64,000 nucleotides of DNA from NCBI GenBank assembly GCA_002436105.1, contig DIXU01000014.1, positions 62,001 through 126,000 on the forward strand, in the 5' to 3' direction. The number at the start of each line of letters is the position of its first letter. Positions within the stretch are counted from its first letter, which is position 1. Positions 24,601-33,245 of this stretch are shown piece after piece. A model generated the notes under the pieces. That model was given only the letters and a program-made list of their open reading frames with translations, did not search any database and was not told where the DNA came from. A program made the position numbers and the translations under genes. The stretch is from Candidatus Aminicenantes bacterium UBA6072. GTDB taxonomy: Bacteria; Acidobacteriota; Aminicenantia; UBA2199.

Positions 24601-27391
24601 CGAAAACAATGTCTCCGAGGAGACATCCAGGGATTTTCAGGTCAGGGACGAAGGAAAAAGCTTGAAGGTCGACCTCGAGTGTGCCGAAGAGATCAAGCCG
24701 GCCAGCAAGGCGAAAGTCCGAGTCCGGGTGCGCGCCGCCCAGGGGCGGGGATCCAGGGCGAAGCTTTTCGTCTACGCCGTGGACGAGGGAAACCTTTCTT
24801 TGCAGGACTACCAGACTCCCGACCCGCTGCAGCGCTTCTACTATGATACGCCGCTGGGCCGGGGCATCCTGCGCAACCATTACTCCAAGCACTTCAACCA
24901 TTGGACCATCGAGCACCCGATGATGGACATCGGCTTGCCGGCTGGCCCCGTCCTCTTCGGCCGCGTCTTCAAGCCCGACGCCGCGCCGCTCGCCGGCGCG
25001 ACCGTGACCCTCGAGGACGAGAACTTCAGGAAACTGCGGACCACGACCTCCAGTCCACAGGGATACTATGCCTTCACTAACGTGCCGACCGGCCGCTATG
25101 CCGTCAAAGCCGAGGCCAGGGGATTCCATCCTTTCCTCCAGAAGCACTTCCATTTTGGCGGCCGGGATCGCCAGGCCTTCAACATCGCGCTGATCCCCGC
25201 CTCGGCCGACAAGTACCGGGATCAGGAAGACGCCGCTGCTGGAATCGAGGGCGGGACGCTGGGCGGGGTCGAGGACGCTATCGCGGCGGCCCCCATGGCC
25301 AGCGAGAAAAGAATGAAGGCCCAGGAGCTGAAAGAGGAGCTGGAGATCTCGGGGAGGGCGGACCTCTCCGGGATCCGCGTGCGCAGCGACTTCAAGGAAG
25401 TCCTTTTCTTCAAGATTGTCGAAACCGACGGGGCAGGAAACGCGTCAATCGAATTCGAGAGCTCGGACCAGCTCTCGACCTATCGCCTCATGGCCGTGGC
25501 ATATAATGAAGACTGCTTCGGCAAGGCGGAAAAAAAGCTGCTGGTCAGCAAGGACCTGCTCATTTCCGAGGCCATGCCGGAGTTCGCCCGCCAGGGCGAC
25601 GAGTTCACGGCCGGTGCCCAGCTCAGCAATCGCACGGCGCAGAAGTTGCCGGTCACGCTGCTGGCCAGGCCGCAGGGGATTGCGATACGCGGCGCCGACC
25701 GGATCGAGCGCTCCCTTGACGCGCGCGGCAACAGCCTGTTTCAATTCCCGTTCCTGGCTGAGCGTATCGGCGAGTCCAAGGTGGAATTCTTCGCCCTGAG
25801 CGCCGCCGACAAGGACGGACTGGAAAAGAAGCTTCCCGTCACCGACCACCTGGTCAGCGAGACCCTGCTTGATTTCGCCAGCGGCAGGAACGTCAGGAAG
25901 ACGATCGAGCCCCAGGTTGAAGGCGAGCAACAGGCCGTCACCATCAAGGCTGCCCCATCCATCCTGCGGCCGGCGGTCAACATCGCCAAAAAGCTCGTCT
26001 TCTACCCCTACGAATGCCTCGAGCAGCGCACATCAAAGGCAATGCCTTTCCTGGCCCTCAGCCCGCAATTGGCCGAGCGGCTGGAGCTGGGCCTGGACCA
26101 TGAACAGATCCGCGCGGAGATCGATGGCTTCCTGAAGGTCATCCCCGAGTTCATGAACAGCGACGGCGCCCTCTCCTATTACCGCGGCGGCCAGTATTCA
26201 TCGGACTACCTGACCGCCTATGTGCTCTGGGCATTGCACCTGGCCCGGGAGCGGGACTACAAGGTCGACCCGCAACTGGTGCAGAAACTCTCGGCCTACC
26301 TGCAGCGAGCCAGCCTGGACAAGACCTGCGAGAGCTTCTTCCAATTCGTCCTCAGCCTGCGCAGGCAGGCCGACGGGAAAAAACTGAAAAAGCTGGCCGC
26401 CGAAAGGGATGCCCTGCCGCTGCCGGCCCGGGTCTTCCTCTACCGCGCCCTGCACAACCAGGGGATGGAAACGAACCTGCTGAAGACCATGCTGAACGAA
26501 TTCAACAACAGCCTGCAGGTCGAGGCCGACTTCGCCTACTTCGACGCCGGCGAATTCAGGTACCACCGCGATTATCCATTCTACTCCTCACGCTTCGCCA
26601 CGGCGCTGCTGCTGCAGGCCGTCCTCGAGGTGGAACGCGGGCACGTCCTGGCCGAGCGCATCGTCAACTGGCTGCTCGAGGCCGAGCCCCATTGCTGGAA
26701 CACGACCCAGACCAACTTCTGGATTTTGTGCGCCATGGACGAATACCTTAAGCAGGTGGAGAAAACCACGGCGAGCCGGGCCGAGATCACATTGCTGGGG
26801 GAAAAGTCCGCCAAGGAGTTCGTCAACAACCGCGACACGCTGATCCTGAACAAAAAACTGGAAAATATCCGACATCCAGTCGAGGCCGCGGTAACGGCCG
26901 ATCAGCCCGTCTATGTCACCAGCGAACTGACCTGGAAGCTGAGCCGGGCCGGCAAAAAGAGCCGCGGCATCGATATCCAGCGCAACGTCTACAATGAAAA
27001 AGGGGAGAAGACGGAGGCCTTCCAGCGCGGCCAGGCCTACATGGTGGAGCTATTGGTCAAGTCCGACAAGGAAGTCCCCTACGGCGTGATCGACGAGCCG
27101 CTGGCCGCCGGTTTCGATCTGCTGCGCCAGGACGTCTCCACCACCCGATCGCTGAAGGAATTCAACACTCAGAACCAGAACGCCTGGCGCGCGCCGTGGG
27201 CAAGACAGGAGAACTCCGCCGACCGCCTGGTCTTTTATACGTACCTGCTGCAGGGACGGCTGCGCATTGTATATTTCATCAAGGCCATGTACTCGGGCCG
27301 TTTCACCTGGATGCCGGCCGTCGCCCAGGGCATGTACCATCCCCAGTACTTCGGCCGCACGGCGATCGAAACGGTCGAGGTGAAGGAATAG
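21662..27391 (+). CDS. Bacterial alpha-2-macroglobulin with thioester and inserted carboxypeptidase-regulatory-like domain
   Basis: 1909 residues, the largest gene here. A signal peptide (about 1-20) lacks a lipobox cysteine, so the protein is likely soluble or loosely bound in the periplasm, unlike lipid-anchored relatives. Order: Ig-like macroglobulin domains; SVFSDRGFYKPGDTVHIAG (MG3-like, near 560); a bait-like region; an inserted sandwich domain at about 1094-1180 (FGRVFKPDAAPLAGATVTLEDE, GYYAFTNVPTGRYAV) of the carboxypeptidase-regulatory-like type; the A2M block VRSDFKEVLFF; then the thioester CLEQ with Cys about 1452 in the helical TED domain. Such proteins trap proteases that attack the cell. 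It follows a peptidoglycan hydrolase rather than the PBP1C gene often seen. Confidence 0.9.
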   Translation: MKLTLTILAVLVPAFLAIGLAGDEQGDGLQAVYNLSGVLGGLENKELTVTFSDDMLPLGGRRDGASLLRITPAIQGEFFWRGNRTLAFTPKPRFRYSTTYAAVIPAGTTSLSGKRLPKEIRWQWSTPQAYPVEIKPSSREYFSPLRPGGELDFQVWVKDSLIVRFNQPVSAADAGDFFILKDAKSGGRTPIRLHQKGGDGIEVRYDEELRRGVPYLFTIKKGFHGSEGSTGAAKDFSFTFETVPPFQFAGKEPLVLFPDAPVAWLPFANELAEFDENLIRVFRITGDAKSPLKFHGEPRYYRNQGIFLRVDDELASGDRLSIRIDRNLTNIFKERLKEDLDIEAKVCSSRSPRLDFSLREGKLALNAKSMKRADILLFKFRPAFHSLLHQLEPGILQRHEFRSEFVEKEIRQRLTELPERRNQPELMEQELGSPLGFFGLLAQRYEPYNACQDTLLMRLPAYDPPALRVFHRRHMDMVIKAGQKQTLFWLYDNRSGKGLANRPFELLRPDKETIALGTSSTDGILVSGRAIGTDDLVVARDTGKEDMALAHIAQKPLSDREVRVSVFSDRGFYKPGDTVHIAGIVKEHASGKISSPKAKLATLEILGPDWQKVKSDKVELDSLGGFHYPFSSDPAGKKGSYNIQVKVTDDRIWQGQHAVTIDYYQPNTFAITLAGIAERYLFSDSFRAQVSGSYLAGNPMAGDSLTYRLDLSPAGSSFFTSEPLKRFAFALDSDLMQNDVLHEGEGNLDVNGKATLDIPMSRFPRTNYVAGLHFSATGKSAEGKEFTAYSYSLFFPGKQVTGIRLGYYQNVKEPVKAELALVDSQGKPASGEVRATLYREHYENNRRRLQKASEPRDLFIDKLGTHMFRVTEAGRYILRIDTPDGSGRVVSTSHGFFAWDSGYSDRDDRLRIESEQSVLRNGETLKCFIRSQRPGQALVTVERGAVLDSWVIPLQKMTPFDIPVRKEYFPAIRVGVVAMYENNVSEETSRDFQVRDEGKSLKVDLECAEEIKPASKAKVRVRVRAAQGRGSRAKLFVYAVDEGNLSLQDYQTPDPLQRFYYDTPLGRGILRNHYSKHFNHWTIEHPMMDIGLPAGPVLFGRVFKPDAAPLAGATVTLEDENFRKLRTTTSSPQGYYAFTNVPTGRYAVKAEARGFHPFLQKHFHFGGRDRQAFNIALIPASADKYRDQEDAAAGIEGGTLGGVEDAIAAAPMASEKRMKAQELKEELEISGRADLSGIRVRSDFKEVLFFKIVETDGAGNASIEFESSDQLSTYRLMAVAYNEDCFGKAEKKLLVSKDLLISEAMPEFARQGDEFTAGAQLSNRTAQKLPVTLLARPQGIAIRGADRIERSLDARGNSLFQFPFLAERIGESKVEFFALSAADKDGLEKKLPVTDHLVSETLLDFASGRNVRKTIEPQVEGEQQAVTIKAAPSILRPAVNIAKKLVFYPYECLEQRTSKAMPFLALSPQLAERLELGLDHEQIRAEIDGFLKVIPEFMNSDGALSYYRGGQYSSDYLTAYVLWALHLARERDYKVDPQLVQKLSAYLQRASLDKTCESFFQFVLSLRRQADGKKLKKLAAERDALPLPARVFLYRALHNQGMETNLLKTMLNEFNNSLQVEADFAYFDAGEFRYHRDYPFYSSRFATALLLQAVLEVERGHVLAERIVNWLLEAEPHCWNTTQTNFWILCAMDEYLKQVEKTTASRAEITLLGEKSAKEFVNNRDTLILNKKLENIRHPVEAAVTADQPVYVTSELTWKLSRAGKKSRGIDIQRNVYNEKGEKTEAFQRGQAYMVELLVKSDKEVPYGVIDEPLAAGFDLLRQDVSTTRSLKEFNTQNQNAWRAPWARQENSADRLVFYTYLLQGRLRIVYFIKAMYSGRFTWMPAVAQGMYHPQYFGRTAIETVEVKE

Positions 27392-27420
27392 CCCGAGAAC
27401 CGGCCATTATCCCTTCACCA

Positions 27421-29295
27421 TCAGTTGGGGAGGTTTGAGCGCCGGCTGCGCGGTGCGGTCATGGCCTCGATGCTGAGGGCTTCATCCAATTCTTGGGCGT
27501 CCAGGTATCCTTTCTCCAAAACGATTTCACGGACCGGGCGTCCCGTCTGCAGGGCCAGTCGAGCCACCTCGGAGCAGCGTTCGTACCCGATGGCCGGCAG
27601 GAGGGCGGTGACGATGCCGATGCTGTTTTCCACCAGCTGGCGGCAATGCTCGGCGTTGGCGGTGATCCCGCTCAGGCACTTGTCGGCGAGCACGTGCACC
27701 GCCGCGGTGAGCATGCGCAGGCTGTTGGCCAGCGCGAACGTCAGAACCGGCTCCATGACGTTCAGCTGCAGCTGCCCCGCTTCGGCGGCCAGCGTCAGGG
27801 TCAGGTCGTTGCCGATGACCTGGAAGGCCACCTGGTTGACCACTTCGGGGATGACGGGGTTGACCTTGCCCGGCATGATGCTGCTGCCGGGCTGCATGGC
27901 CGGCAGGTTTATCTCGTGCAGGCCGCAGCGCGGACCGCTGCTGAGCAGCCGCAGATCGTTGCACATCTTGCTGATCTTGACTGCAGCCCGCTTGAGCGCT
28001 CCGCTGAACAGCACGAAGGCGCCGGTATCGGGCGTGGCCTCGATGAGGTTCGCCGCCAGGCTCACGTCGAAGCCACTGATCCGGCGCAGCTCGGACACAA
28101 CCTCCCTGCTGAAGTCGGGATCGGCGCAGATGCCGGTGCCGATGGCGGTGGCCCCCATGTTCACCTCCAGGAGAAGCCGGGCACTTTCACGCAAGCGCTC
28201 GATGTCCTCGCCCGTGGTGATGGCATACGCCTCGAACTCCTGGCCCAGGGTCATGGGGACGGCATCCTGGAGTTGCGTGCGGCCCATTTTTATCACATGG
28301 TTGAATTCGGCACCCTTGGCATGCAATACCCCCTTCATCTTCGCCAGGGCCGCCAGCAGGTCCTGACTCTGCTGATGGATGGCCAGCCGCACGGCGGTCG
28401 GGTAGACGTCATTGGTGCTCTGCCCCAGGTTGACGTGGTCGTTGGGATGGCAGTGGATGTAATCCCCCCGTTCCCTGCCGAGGATCTCCAGGGCCCGGTT
28501 GGCGATGACCTCGTTGGCGTTCATGTTGCTGGAGGTTCCGGCCCCGCCCTGGATCATGTCCACCGGGAAATGGCCGTGCCAATGGCCGTCAATGATCTCC
28601 TGGCAGGCCTGATCGATGGCTCCGGCGATTTCGCCGGCCAGAAGACCCAGGCGGTGATTGGCCCGGGCGGCTGCCTGCTTGACCATGGCTAGGCTGCGCA
28701 CCAGCACCGGGAAGTGGCTCAGGGGGACGCCGGTGATGGGGAAGTTTTGCAAAGCCCGCAGGGTCTGGACGCCGAACAGGGCGTCGCTGGGCACGTCGAG
28801 GCGGCCGATCAGGTCCACTTCCGAACGGGTGCGCCCGCTGGCATAGGCCTGCTCGCGGCCGCTGCGCCCACTGCCGGTGTACAGCAAGCGCCGGTGCAGG
28901 ACATTGGCCACCTTGGTCAGAATGTGGATGGCGGCGCCCCCGTCCTTTGCCAGCTTGGACAGGACGGCTTCTCTGGGCAGTTCGTAGAGCAGGGCCGCCG
29001 TCAGCGTCTGGGCCGACGCCATGTGGGCGGCGGGCATCAGAAAGGCCTGTTCACCGATCGCGTCGCCGGCTCCGAGGATGATCAGGCGCTCGGGGCCCGA
29101 TCCGCTGTCGCGGAGGATTTCCACCCGCCCCTCGGCGATGACGAAGCAAGCGCGGCGGGGCTCTCCCTGGCGAAAAAGAAAGGTTCCCGCCGGCACGCGC
29201 CGGGGCCGGGCCGTCCGGGACACCAGATCGAGGTCCTGGTCGTCCAGCTCGCGAAAAATCTCACAACGGCGCAGGGAGTTTCTGATCGCATCCAT
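27421..29295 (-). CDS. aspA: Aspartate ammonia-lyase with N-terminal cyclic-nucleotide-binding-like domain
   Basis: 624 residues; ATG 29295 is chosen because GGAGG sits eight bases upstream, while the in-frame GTG at 29304 would abut it. Residues about 8-125 form a CAP_ED/cNMP-binding-like domain (PAGTFLFRQGEP, FVIAEGRVEILRD, GDAIGEQAFL). The rest, from about 165, is a full aspartase/fumarase: GGAGTSSNMNANEVIANRA, HPNDHVNLGQSTNDV, VIKMGRTQLQDA and the signature GSSIMPGKVNP. Aspartase converts aspartate to fumarate and ammonia; close homology to class II fumarase means the substrate needs checking. The fusion suggests allosteric control by a cyclic nucleotide or other small ligand. It is convergent with the alpha-2-macroglobulin gene. 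Confidence 0.9.
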   Translation of the reverse strand: MDAIRNSLRRCEIFRELDDQDLDLVSRTARPRRVPAGTFLFRQGEPRRACFVIAEGRVEILRDSGSGPERLIILGAGDAIGEQAFLMPAAHMASAQTLTAALLYELPREAVLSKLAKDGGAAIHILTKVANVLHRRLLYTGSGRSGREQAYASGRTRSEVDLIGRLDVPSDALFGVQTLRALQNFPITGVPLSHFPVLVRSLAMVKQAAARANHRLGLLAGEIAGAIDQACQEIIDGHWHGHFPVDMIQGGAGTSSNMNANEVIANRALEILGRERGDYIHCHPNDHVNLGQSTNDVYPTAVRLAIHQQSQDLLAALAKMKGVLHAKGAEFNHVIKMGRTQLQDAVPMTLGQEFEAYAITTGEDIERLRESARLLLEVNMGATAIGTGICADPDFSREVVSELRRISGFDVSLAANLIEATPDTGAFVLFSGALKRAAVKISKMCNDLRLLSSGPRCGLHEINLPAMQPGSSIMPGKVNPVIPEVVNQVAFQVIGNDLTLTLAAEAGQLQLNVMEPVLTFALANSLRMLTAAVHVLADKCLSGITANAEHCRQLVENSIGIVTALLPAIGYERCSEVARLALQTGRPVREIVLEKGYLDAQELDEALSIEAMTAPRSRRSNLPN

Positions 29296-29406
29296 GGGTT
29301 TCACCTCCGGTCCCGGGCGGACCGCCTGATCATACCATAAACAGGTGGTAGCCGTTGACTTCCATCCTGGAGCTGGAATCCCGATCCGCCATCCAGGCGG
29401 TTGCAG

Positions 29407-30213
29407 TCAGGGGGCGAGAAGGGAAGCGGCCTTTTCCGAGAGTGAAGCGTCGGGTTCACGGCCCTTGGTTTCCGTAAGCAAAGAGGCGCTGACGCCGGCC
29501 AGGGCCAGAGGGGCGACGAAGGCTTGGTGAAGGAAGCAGGAGATCACCGCGGCCAGGGCGATGCCGACGGCAACCGGCGCCCCGGCGGCGCGGAAAAAGA
29601 ACCAGTTGGGAATGGCCAGAGAGAGAAACATGAGCCCCAGGCCCAGGGCGGAGAATCCCAGCCAGCGCCACGCCAGGGGGCGCACTCGCTCGCCGTGCCG
29701 CAAATAGAGGGCCAGCCCCCCCTGGAGCGCCGCCTCGATCTGGCCGCCGCGGGCGAAGGCAAGGGCCAGGATGGCCGGTCTGAAAAGCGACTGGAGCGGC
29801 CGGGCGCAGCTGCCGGATGCCGGCCCGATCTCACGGCCCAGGCTGGACAGGGCCCGGCCCAGGTCCCTGTTCCAGCGCGCCCAGGCCGGGTGCGAGGGAA
29901 ACCATTGCCCGACCGCTGCCCTGGCCCGGCAGGGATCGGCTCCGGAAAAAAGATAAAGCATGGCGGCCAGGCGGCGAAAGAGAAACCAGCGACTCCAGGC
30001 CGTCAGCGTCAGCCAGGCGGCCATCAGGATGGCGGCGATGAGGATGGCGGTGGCCAGGGGCGCCGCAACCGCCGCCAGGCGCAGGGCAACGAGAAAAATC
30101 GCGAACTCCAGGAGGACCAGCAGCCCGGCCAGAACCAGAGCGCCGGCATAGGGAAGGTAAGCCGGAAACGCTCGGGCCAGGGCCGCCAGCGCCCCGCGGA
30201 AATTCAGTTCCAA
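29407..30213 (-). CDS. Hypothetical membrane protein at the end of the acyl-lyase operon
   Basis: About 268 residues if started at TTG 30213, six bases after the LeuD-like stop; the frame continues upstream antisense-like through that gene and no ATG fits. Five or so hydrophobic segments (around 20-45, 50-70, 165-185, 205-225, 230-250) separated by an arginine-rich cytosolic loop. I do not recognise the family. Its place as last gene of the operon could make it a carboxylate or metabolite transporter partner, but nothing in the sequence proves it. Low GC-skew contrast and a rare start leave some doubt that the start is right. Confidence 0.55.
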   Translation of the reverse strand: MELNFRGALAALARAFPAYLPYAGALVLAGLLVLLEFAIFLVALRLAAVAAPLATAILIAAILMAAWLTLTAWSRWFLFRRLAAMLYLFSGADPCRARAAVGQWFPSHPAWARWNRDLGRALSSLGREIGPASGSCARPLQSLFRPAILALAFARGGQIEAALQGGLALYLRHGERVRPLAWRWLGFSALGLGLMFLSLAIPNWFFFRAAGAPVAVGIALAAVISCFLHQAFVAPLALAGVSASLLTETKGREPDASLSEKAASLLAP

Positions 30214-30218
30214 CCGGT

Positions 30219-30719
30219 TCAGCCCTTGCCCTTGGCCGCGAGCACAAGCTTGCGGGTAAAGGGGATCAGGCCGCCGGCATCGATGATCGCCTGCCGCGCC
30301 TTGGGCATGGGGATCAAGGGGAAGCTCTTGCCCGAGGTCCGGTTGACCACCTGCTCGGCGGTGATCTCCAGCTCGTCGCCCTCGTTGGCCTCGATCGTCG
30401 GGCAGATGACCATCCTCAGGCCGAGGTTGATGGCATTCTGCATGAATATGCGCGAGAAGTTGCGGGCCACGACCACGAAGTCCGGCCCTTTCAGGCACGA
30501 GGCGGCCTGCTCGCGGGACGAGCCGCAGCCGAAATTCTTGCCGGCCGCGATGATGCTCCCCTTGGGAAACTCGTTCTTTTTTATCTTGGCATTGAATTCG
30601 GGATAATCGACGAAGGCGTATTGCGGCGTCTCGGTCGGCAGCACGGTGGCCATGAAGCGGCCCGGGTAGATGATGTCGGTGGAGACATCGTCTCCGACCT
30701 TGAAAACAACTTTGGCCAT
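30219..30719 (-). CDS. Aconitase-family hydro-lyase, small subunit (LeuD/DmdB-like)
   Basis: 166 residues, the length of prokaryotic small swivel subunits. It begins VVFKVGDDVSTDIIYPGRF, and has the loop FGCGSSREQAASCLKG with the conserved arginine of the G-S-S-R-E motif. The specificity loop, which reads Y-L-x-x in many isopropylmalate isomerases, is GRFMATVLPTETP here. Thus the substrate may not be isopropylmalate; citramalate or methylmalate is a fair alternative. It starts one base after the large-subunit stop, so they are one enzyme. Confidence 0.88.
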   Translation of the reverse strand: MAKVVFKVGDDVSTDIIYPGRFMATVLPTETPQYAFVDYPEFNAKIKKNEFPKGSIIAAGKNFGCGSSREQAASCLKGPDFVVVARNFSRIFMQNAINLGLRMVICPTIEANEGDELEITAEQVVNRTSGKSFPLIPMPKARQAIIDAGGLIPFTRKLVLAAKGKG

Positions 30720-30720
30720 G

Positions 30721-32013
30721 TTACTCTCCTCTTTTCCTGGGATCGGTGATGACGCCGGTGATGGCGCTGGCGGCGGCCACGGCCGGCGAGCACAAGTAGA
30801 CCTCGGCGTTGGGATTCCCCATGCGCCCCTTGAAATTGCGGTTGGTGGTGGCCAGGGCGACGTCTCCGTCGGCCAGGGCTCCCTGGTGAACGCCCAGGCA
30901 GGGTCCGCAGCCCGAGTTCATGACCACGGCGCCGGCCTCCATGAAGGTCGCGACATAGCCTTTCTTCAGGGCCTGCAGGTAGATGCGGGTCGAGGCCGGG
31001 AAGATGAGCATGCGCGTACCCTTGGCCACCTTCCTGCCCTTGAGGATCTTGGCGGCGATGGCCAGGTCGTCCAGGCGGCCGTTGGTGCAGGAGCCGATGA
31101 CGATCTGGTTGATCCTGACGCCCAGGACGGCCTTGATGGGCTTGACGTTGTCCACCGTGTGCGGGCAGGCGATCTGCGGCTGCAGCTTGGAAACGTTGAT
31201 GGTGATCACCTGGTCGTACACCGCGTCCGCGTCGGGGCCGAACAGCTCGGGAACTTCCGTGACGCCCGCCTCTTCCTTGAGGTAGCGCAGCGTTTCGGCA
31301 TCCGGGGGGACGATGCCGGAGGTCGCGCCGGCCTCGACGGTCATGTTGCAGATCACCAGCCGCCCCGAGGTCGGCATGCTATCGATGGCCGGTCCGTGGA
31401 ACTCGATGACCTTGAAGTTGGCCCCCTCGGCGCTGAGCTTGCCGACCAGGTGCAGGATCAGGTCCTTGGGCGCGACATGGCGCTTGAACTTGCCTTCGCA
31501 GACGACCTTGATGGTGCCGGGAACCTCGACATTCAGCACCCTGCCCAGCGCCCAGACCGCGGCCATCTCGGTGGCGCCGATGCCGAAGGAAAAGGCGCCC
31601 AGGGCGCCGTGGCTGGTGGTATGGCTGTCGGTGCCGACCACGACCTTCCCCGGCCTCACGTAGCCGAATTCGGGAAGGATCTGGTGGCAGATGCCGCCGC
31701 CGTCGCCGCGGATGTCGTGGAACTTGGTGATGCCCTGCCTGGCCACGAAGTCGCGGATCTTTTTCTGGTTGCCGGCCGTCTTCGAACTCTCCGCCGGCAC
31801 GCGGTGGTCGAAGATGATGGCGATCCTCGAAGGGTCCCATACCCTGGCCTCAAGCCCGGTATCCTTGTAGATCTCGTTGAACTGGTTGATCACCAGCGCC
31901 CCGTTCTCGTGCGACATGGCCAGGTCGACCAACGGCTCCACCACGTCGCCGGCCTTGACCGCGGATTGCCCGCTGGCCCTGGCCAGTATCTTTTCAACCA
32001 TTGTCATGCCCAT
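30721..32013 (-). CDS. Aconitase-family hydro-lyase, large subunit (LeuC/DmdA-like)
   Basis: 430 residues, the size of the archaeal/anaerobe-type LeuC. It has the [4Fe-4S] cysteines in GSCTNG (first) and NSGCGPCLG (the pair), plus IFDHRVPAESSKTAGNQ, VVGTDSHTTSHGALGAFSFGIG and NRNFKGRMGN. Ribosome site AAGGAGG lies seven bases before the chosen ATG. With the small subunit it does a reversible dehydration/hydration of a 2- or 3-hydroxy dicarboxylate. The next genes up (CoA-transferase, lyase, dehydrogenase) argue for a citramalate-type C5 substrate; leucine synthesis is the conventional alternative, but no 2-isopropylmalate synthase is here. Confidence 0.9.
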   Translation of the reverse strand: MGMTMVEKILARASGQSAVKAGDVVEPLVDLAMSHENGALVINQFNEIYKDTGLEARVWDPSRIAIIFDHRVPAESSKTAGNQKKIRDFVARQGITKFHDIRGDGGGICHQILPEFGYVRPGKVVVGTDSHTTSHGALGAFSFGIGATEMAAVWALGRVLNVEVPGTIKVVCEGKFKRHVAPKDLILHLVGKLSAEGANFKVIEFHGPAIDSMPTSGRLVICNMTVEAGATSGIVPPDAETLRYLKEEAGVTEVPELFGPDADAVYDQVITINVSKLQPQIACPHTVDNVKPIKAVLGVRINQIVIGSCTNGRLDDLAIAAKILKGRKVAKGTRMLIFPASTRIYLQALKKGYVATFMEAGAVVMNSGCGPCLGVHQGALADGDVALATTNRNFKGRMGNPNAEVYLCSPAVAAASAITGVITDPRKRGE

Positions 32014-32040
32014 GGTGCATCCTCCTTGTATGGGTGGCGC

Positions 32041-33234
32041 TCAGACCGCGCCCTTTTTCTTCATTGCCTCGATCTCATCTTCCTTGTATCCCAGGTTGCC
32101 CAGGATCTCGACGGTGTGGGCCGAGAGGCGCGGCGGCGGCGCATCGATCTTCGCCGGAGTCTTGGAGAACTTGGCGGTGAGGTTGAACAGCTTGATGTCG
32201 CCGATGCCCTCTTCCTTGACCGTGGCGATCACCTGGCGGTGCTGGCTCTGCGGCTGCAGCAGCGCCTTTTCCAGGCTGTAGATGTCGCCGGTGGGGATCC
32301 CCTTGTCGTTCAGCGCCTCCACCCAGTGCTCGGTCGGCTTGCGGCTGAGCTTCTCCTCGAGCAGCGGCGTGAGCTGCTTGCGGTTGGCTTTCCGCGTGTC
32401 GCGCTCCTGGAAGCGCGGATCGGTCTTCAGCTCGGGAACGCCCAGGGCGTCGGCCAGGTCCTCCCACTGCTTCTGCTGGTTGGCGGCGATGTTGACGTAG
32501 CCGTCCTGGGTGCGGAACGTCCCCGAGGGGGCGGCGGTGAAATTGTCGTTGCCCATCAGCACCGGCTGCTGCCCGCCGATGAGCAGGTTGGCCGCCACCC
32601 AGCCCATCAGGGGCATGATCGAGTCGAGCATGGAGATGTCGATGAACTGCCCCTCGTTGCTGCGCTCGCGGTGAAAGAGGGCGGCCATGATGGCAAAGGC
32701 GGCATTGAGGCCGCCGACGGTGTCGCAGACCGGGAAGCCGGCTCGCAGCGGGTTGAGCCGTTCGTCGCCGTTGACGGCCATGACGCCGGAAAGACCCTGG
32801 ATGATCTGGTCGTAGGCCGGCTTGAAGGCGTCTGGCCCGGTCTGGCCGAAGCCGGAGATCGCGCAGTAGATCAGCCGCGGGTTGATCGCCGCGAGTTTTT
32901 CGTAGGAGAATCCCAGGCGGTCCATCACCCCGGGGCGGAAATTCTCCACCACCACGTCAGCGGTTTTGACCAGCTTGCGGAAGACCTCCTTGGCCTCGTC
33001 GAACTTGAGATTCAGGGTGAGCGATTTCTTGTTGGCGTTCTGGGCCAGGAAACTGGTCCCCATCAGCTGCTGGTTGAGAGGATTGACATTGCCCAGCTTG
33101 CGGGCCAGGTCGCCGCCGGACGGGTTCTCTATCTTGATCACCTCGGCGCCGAGCAGCGCCAGGTGCATGGTGGCGAACGGGCCGGACAGGACATTGGTCA
33201 GGTCGAGGACCCTGACATTCTCCAGTAATTTCAT
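32041..33234 (-). CDS. CaiB/BaiF family (type III) CoA-transferase
   Basis: 397 residues. N-terminal VRVLDLTNVLSGPFATMHLALLGAEVIKIE, then VVVENFRPGVMDRLG and LIYCAISGFGQTGP, and the catalytic-aspartate region FPVCDTVGGLNAAFAI, all standard for the family. Type III transferases move CoA between acids through an aspartyl-CoA anhydride. Related enzymes use succinate, citramalate, itaconate, mesaconate or carnitine. Ribosome site AAGGAG. Lying between an HMG-CoA-lyase-like enzyme and an aconitase-like enzyme, it is well placed to link citramalyl-CoA and citramalate, an inference from context. Confidence 0.9.
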   Translation of the reverse strand: MKLLENVRVLDLTNVLSGPFATMHLALLGAEVIKIENPSGGDLARKLGNVNPLNQQLMGTSFLAQNANKKSLTLNLKFDEAKEVFRKLVKTADVVVENFRPGVMDRLGFSYEKLAAINPRLIYCAISGFGQTGPDAFKPAYDQIIQGLSGVMAVNGDERLNPLRAGFPVCDTVGGLNAAFAIMAALFHRERSNEGQFIDISMLDSIMPLMGWVAANLLIGGQQPVLMGNDNFTAAPSGTFRTQDGYVNIAANQQKQWEDLADALGVPELKTDPRFQERDTRKANRKQLTPLLEEKLSRKPTEHWVEALNDKGIPTGDIYSLEKALLQPQSQHRQVIATVKEEGIGDIKLFNLTAKFSKTPAKIDAPPPRLSAHTVEILGNLGYKEDEIEAMKKKGAV

Positions 33235-33245
33235 GCTCGCACTCC

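Noticed and set aside
30670..33228. 852-codon open frame on the plus strand antisense to the leuC/leuD/caiB-like genes
   Set aside because: The minus-strand genes match well-known families throughout; the antisense translation is low-complexity and rich in G, D, V, H and R without any family motif, an effect of GC-biased third positions.
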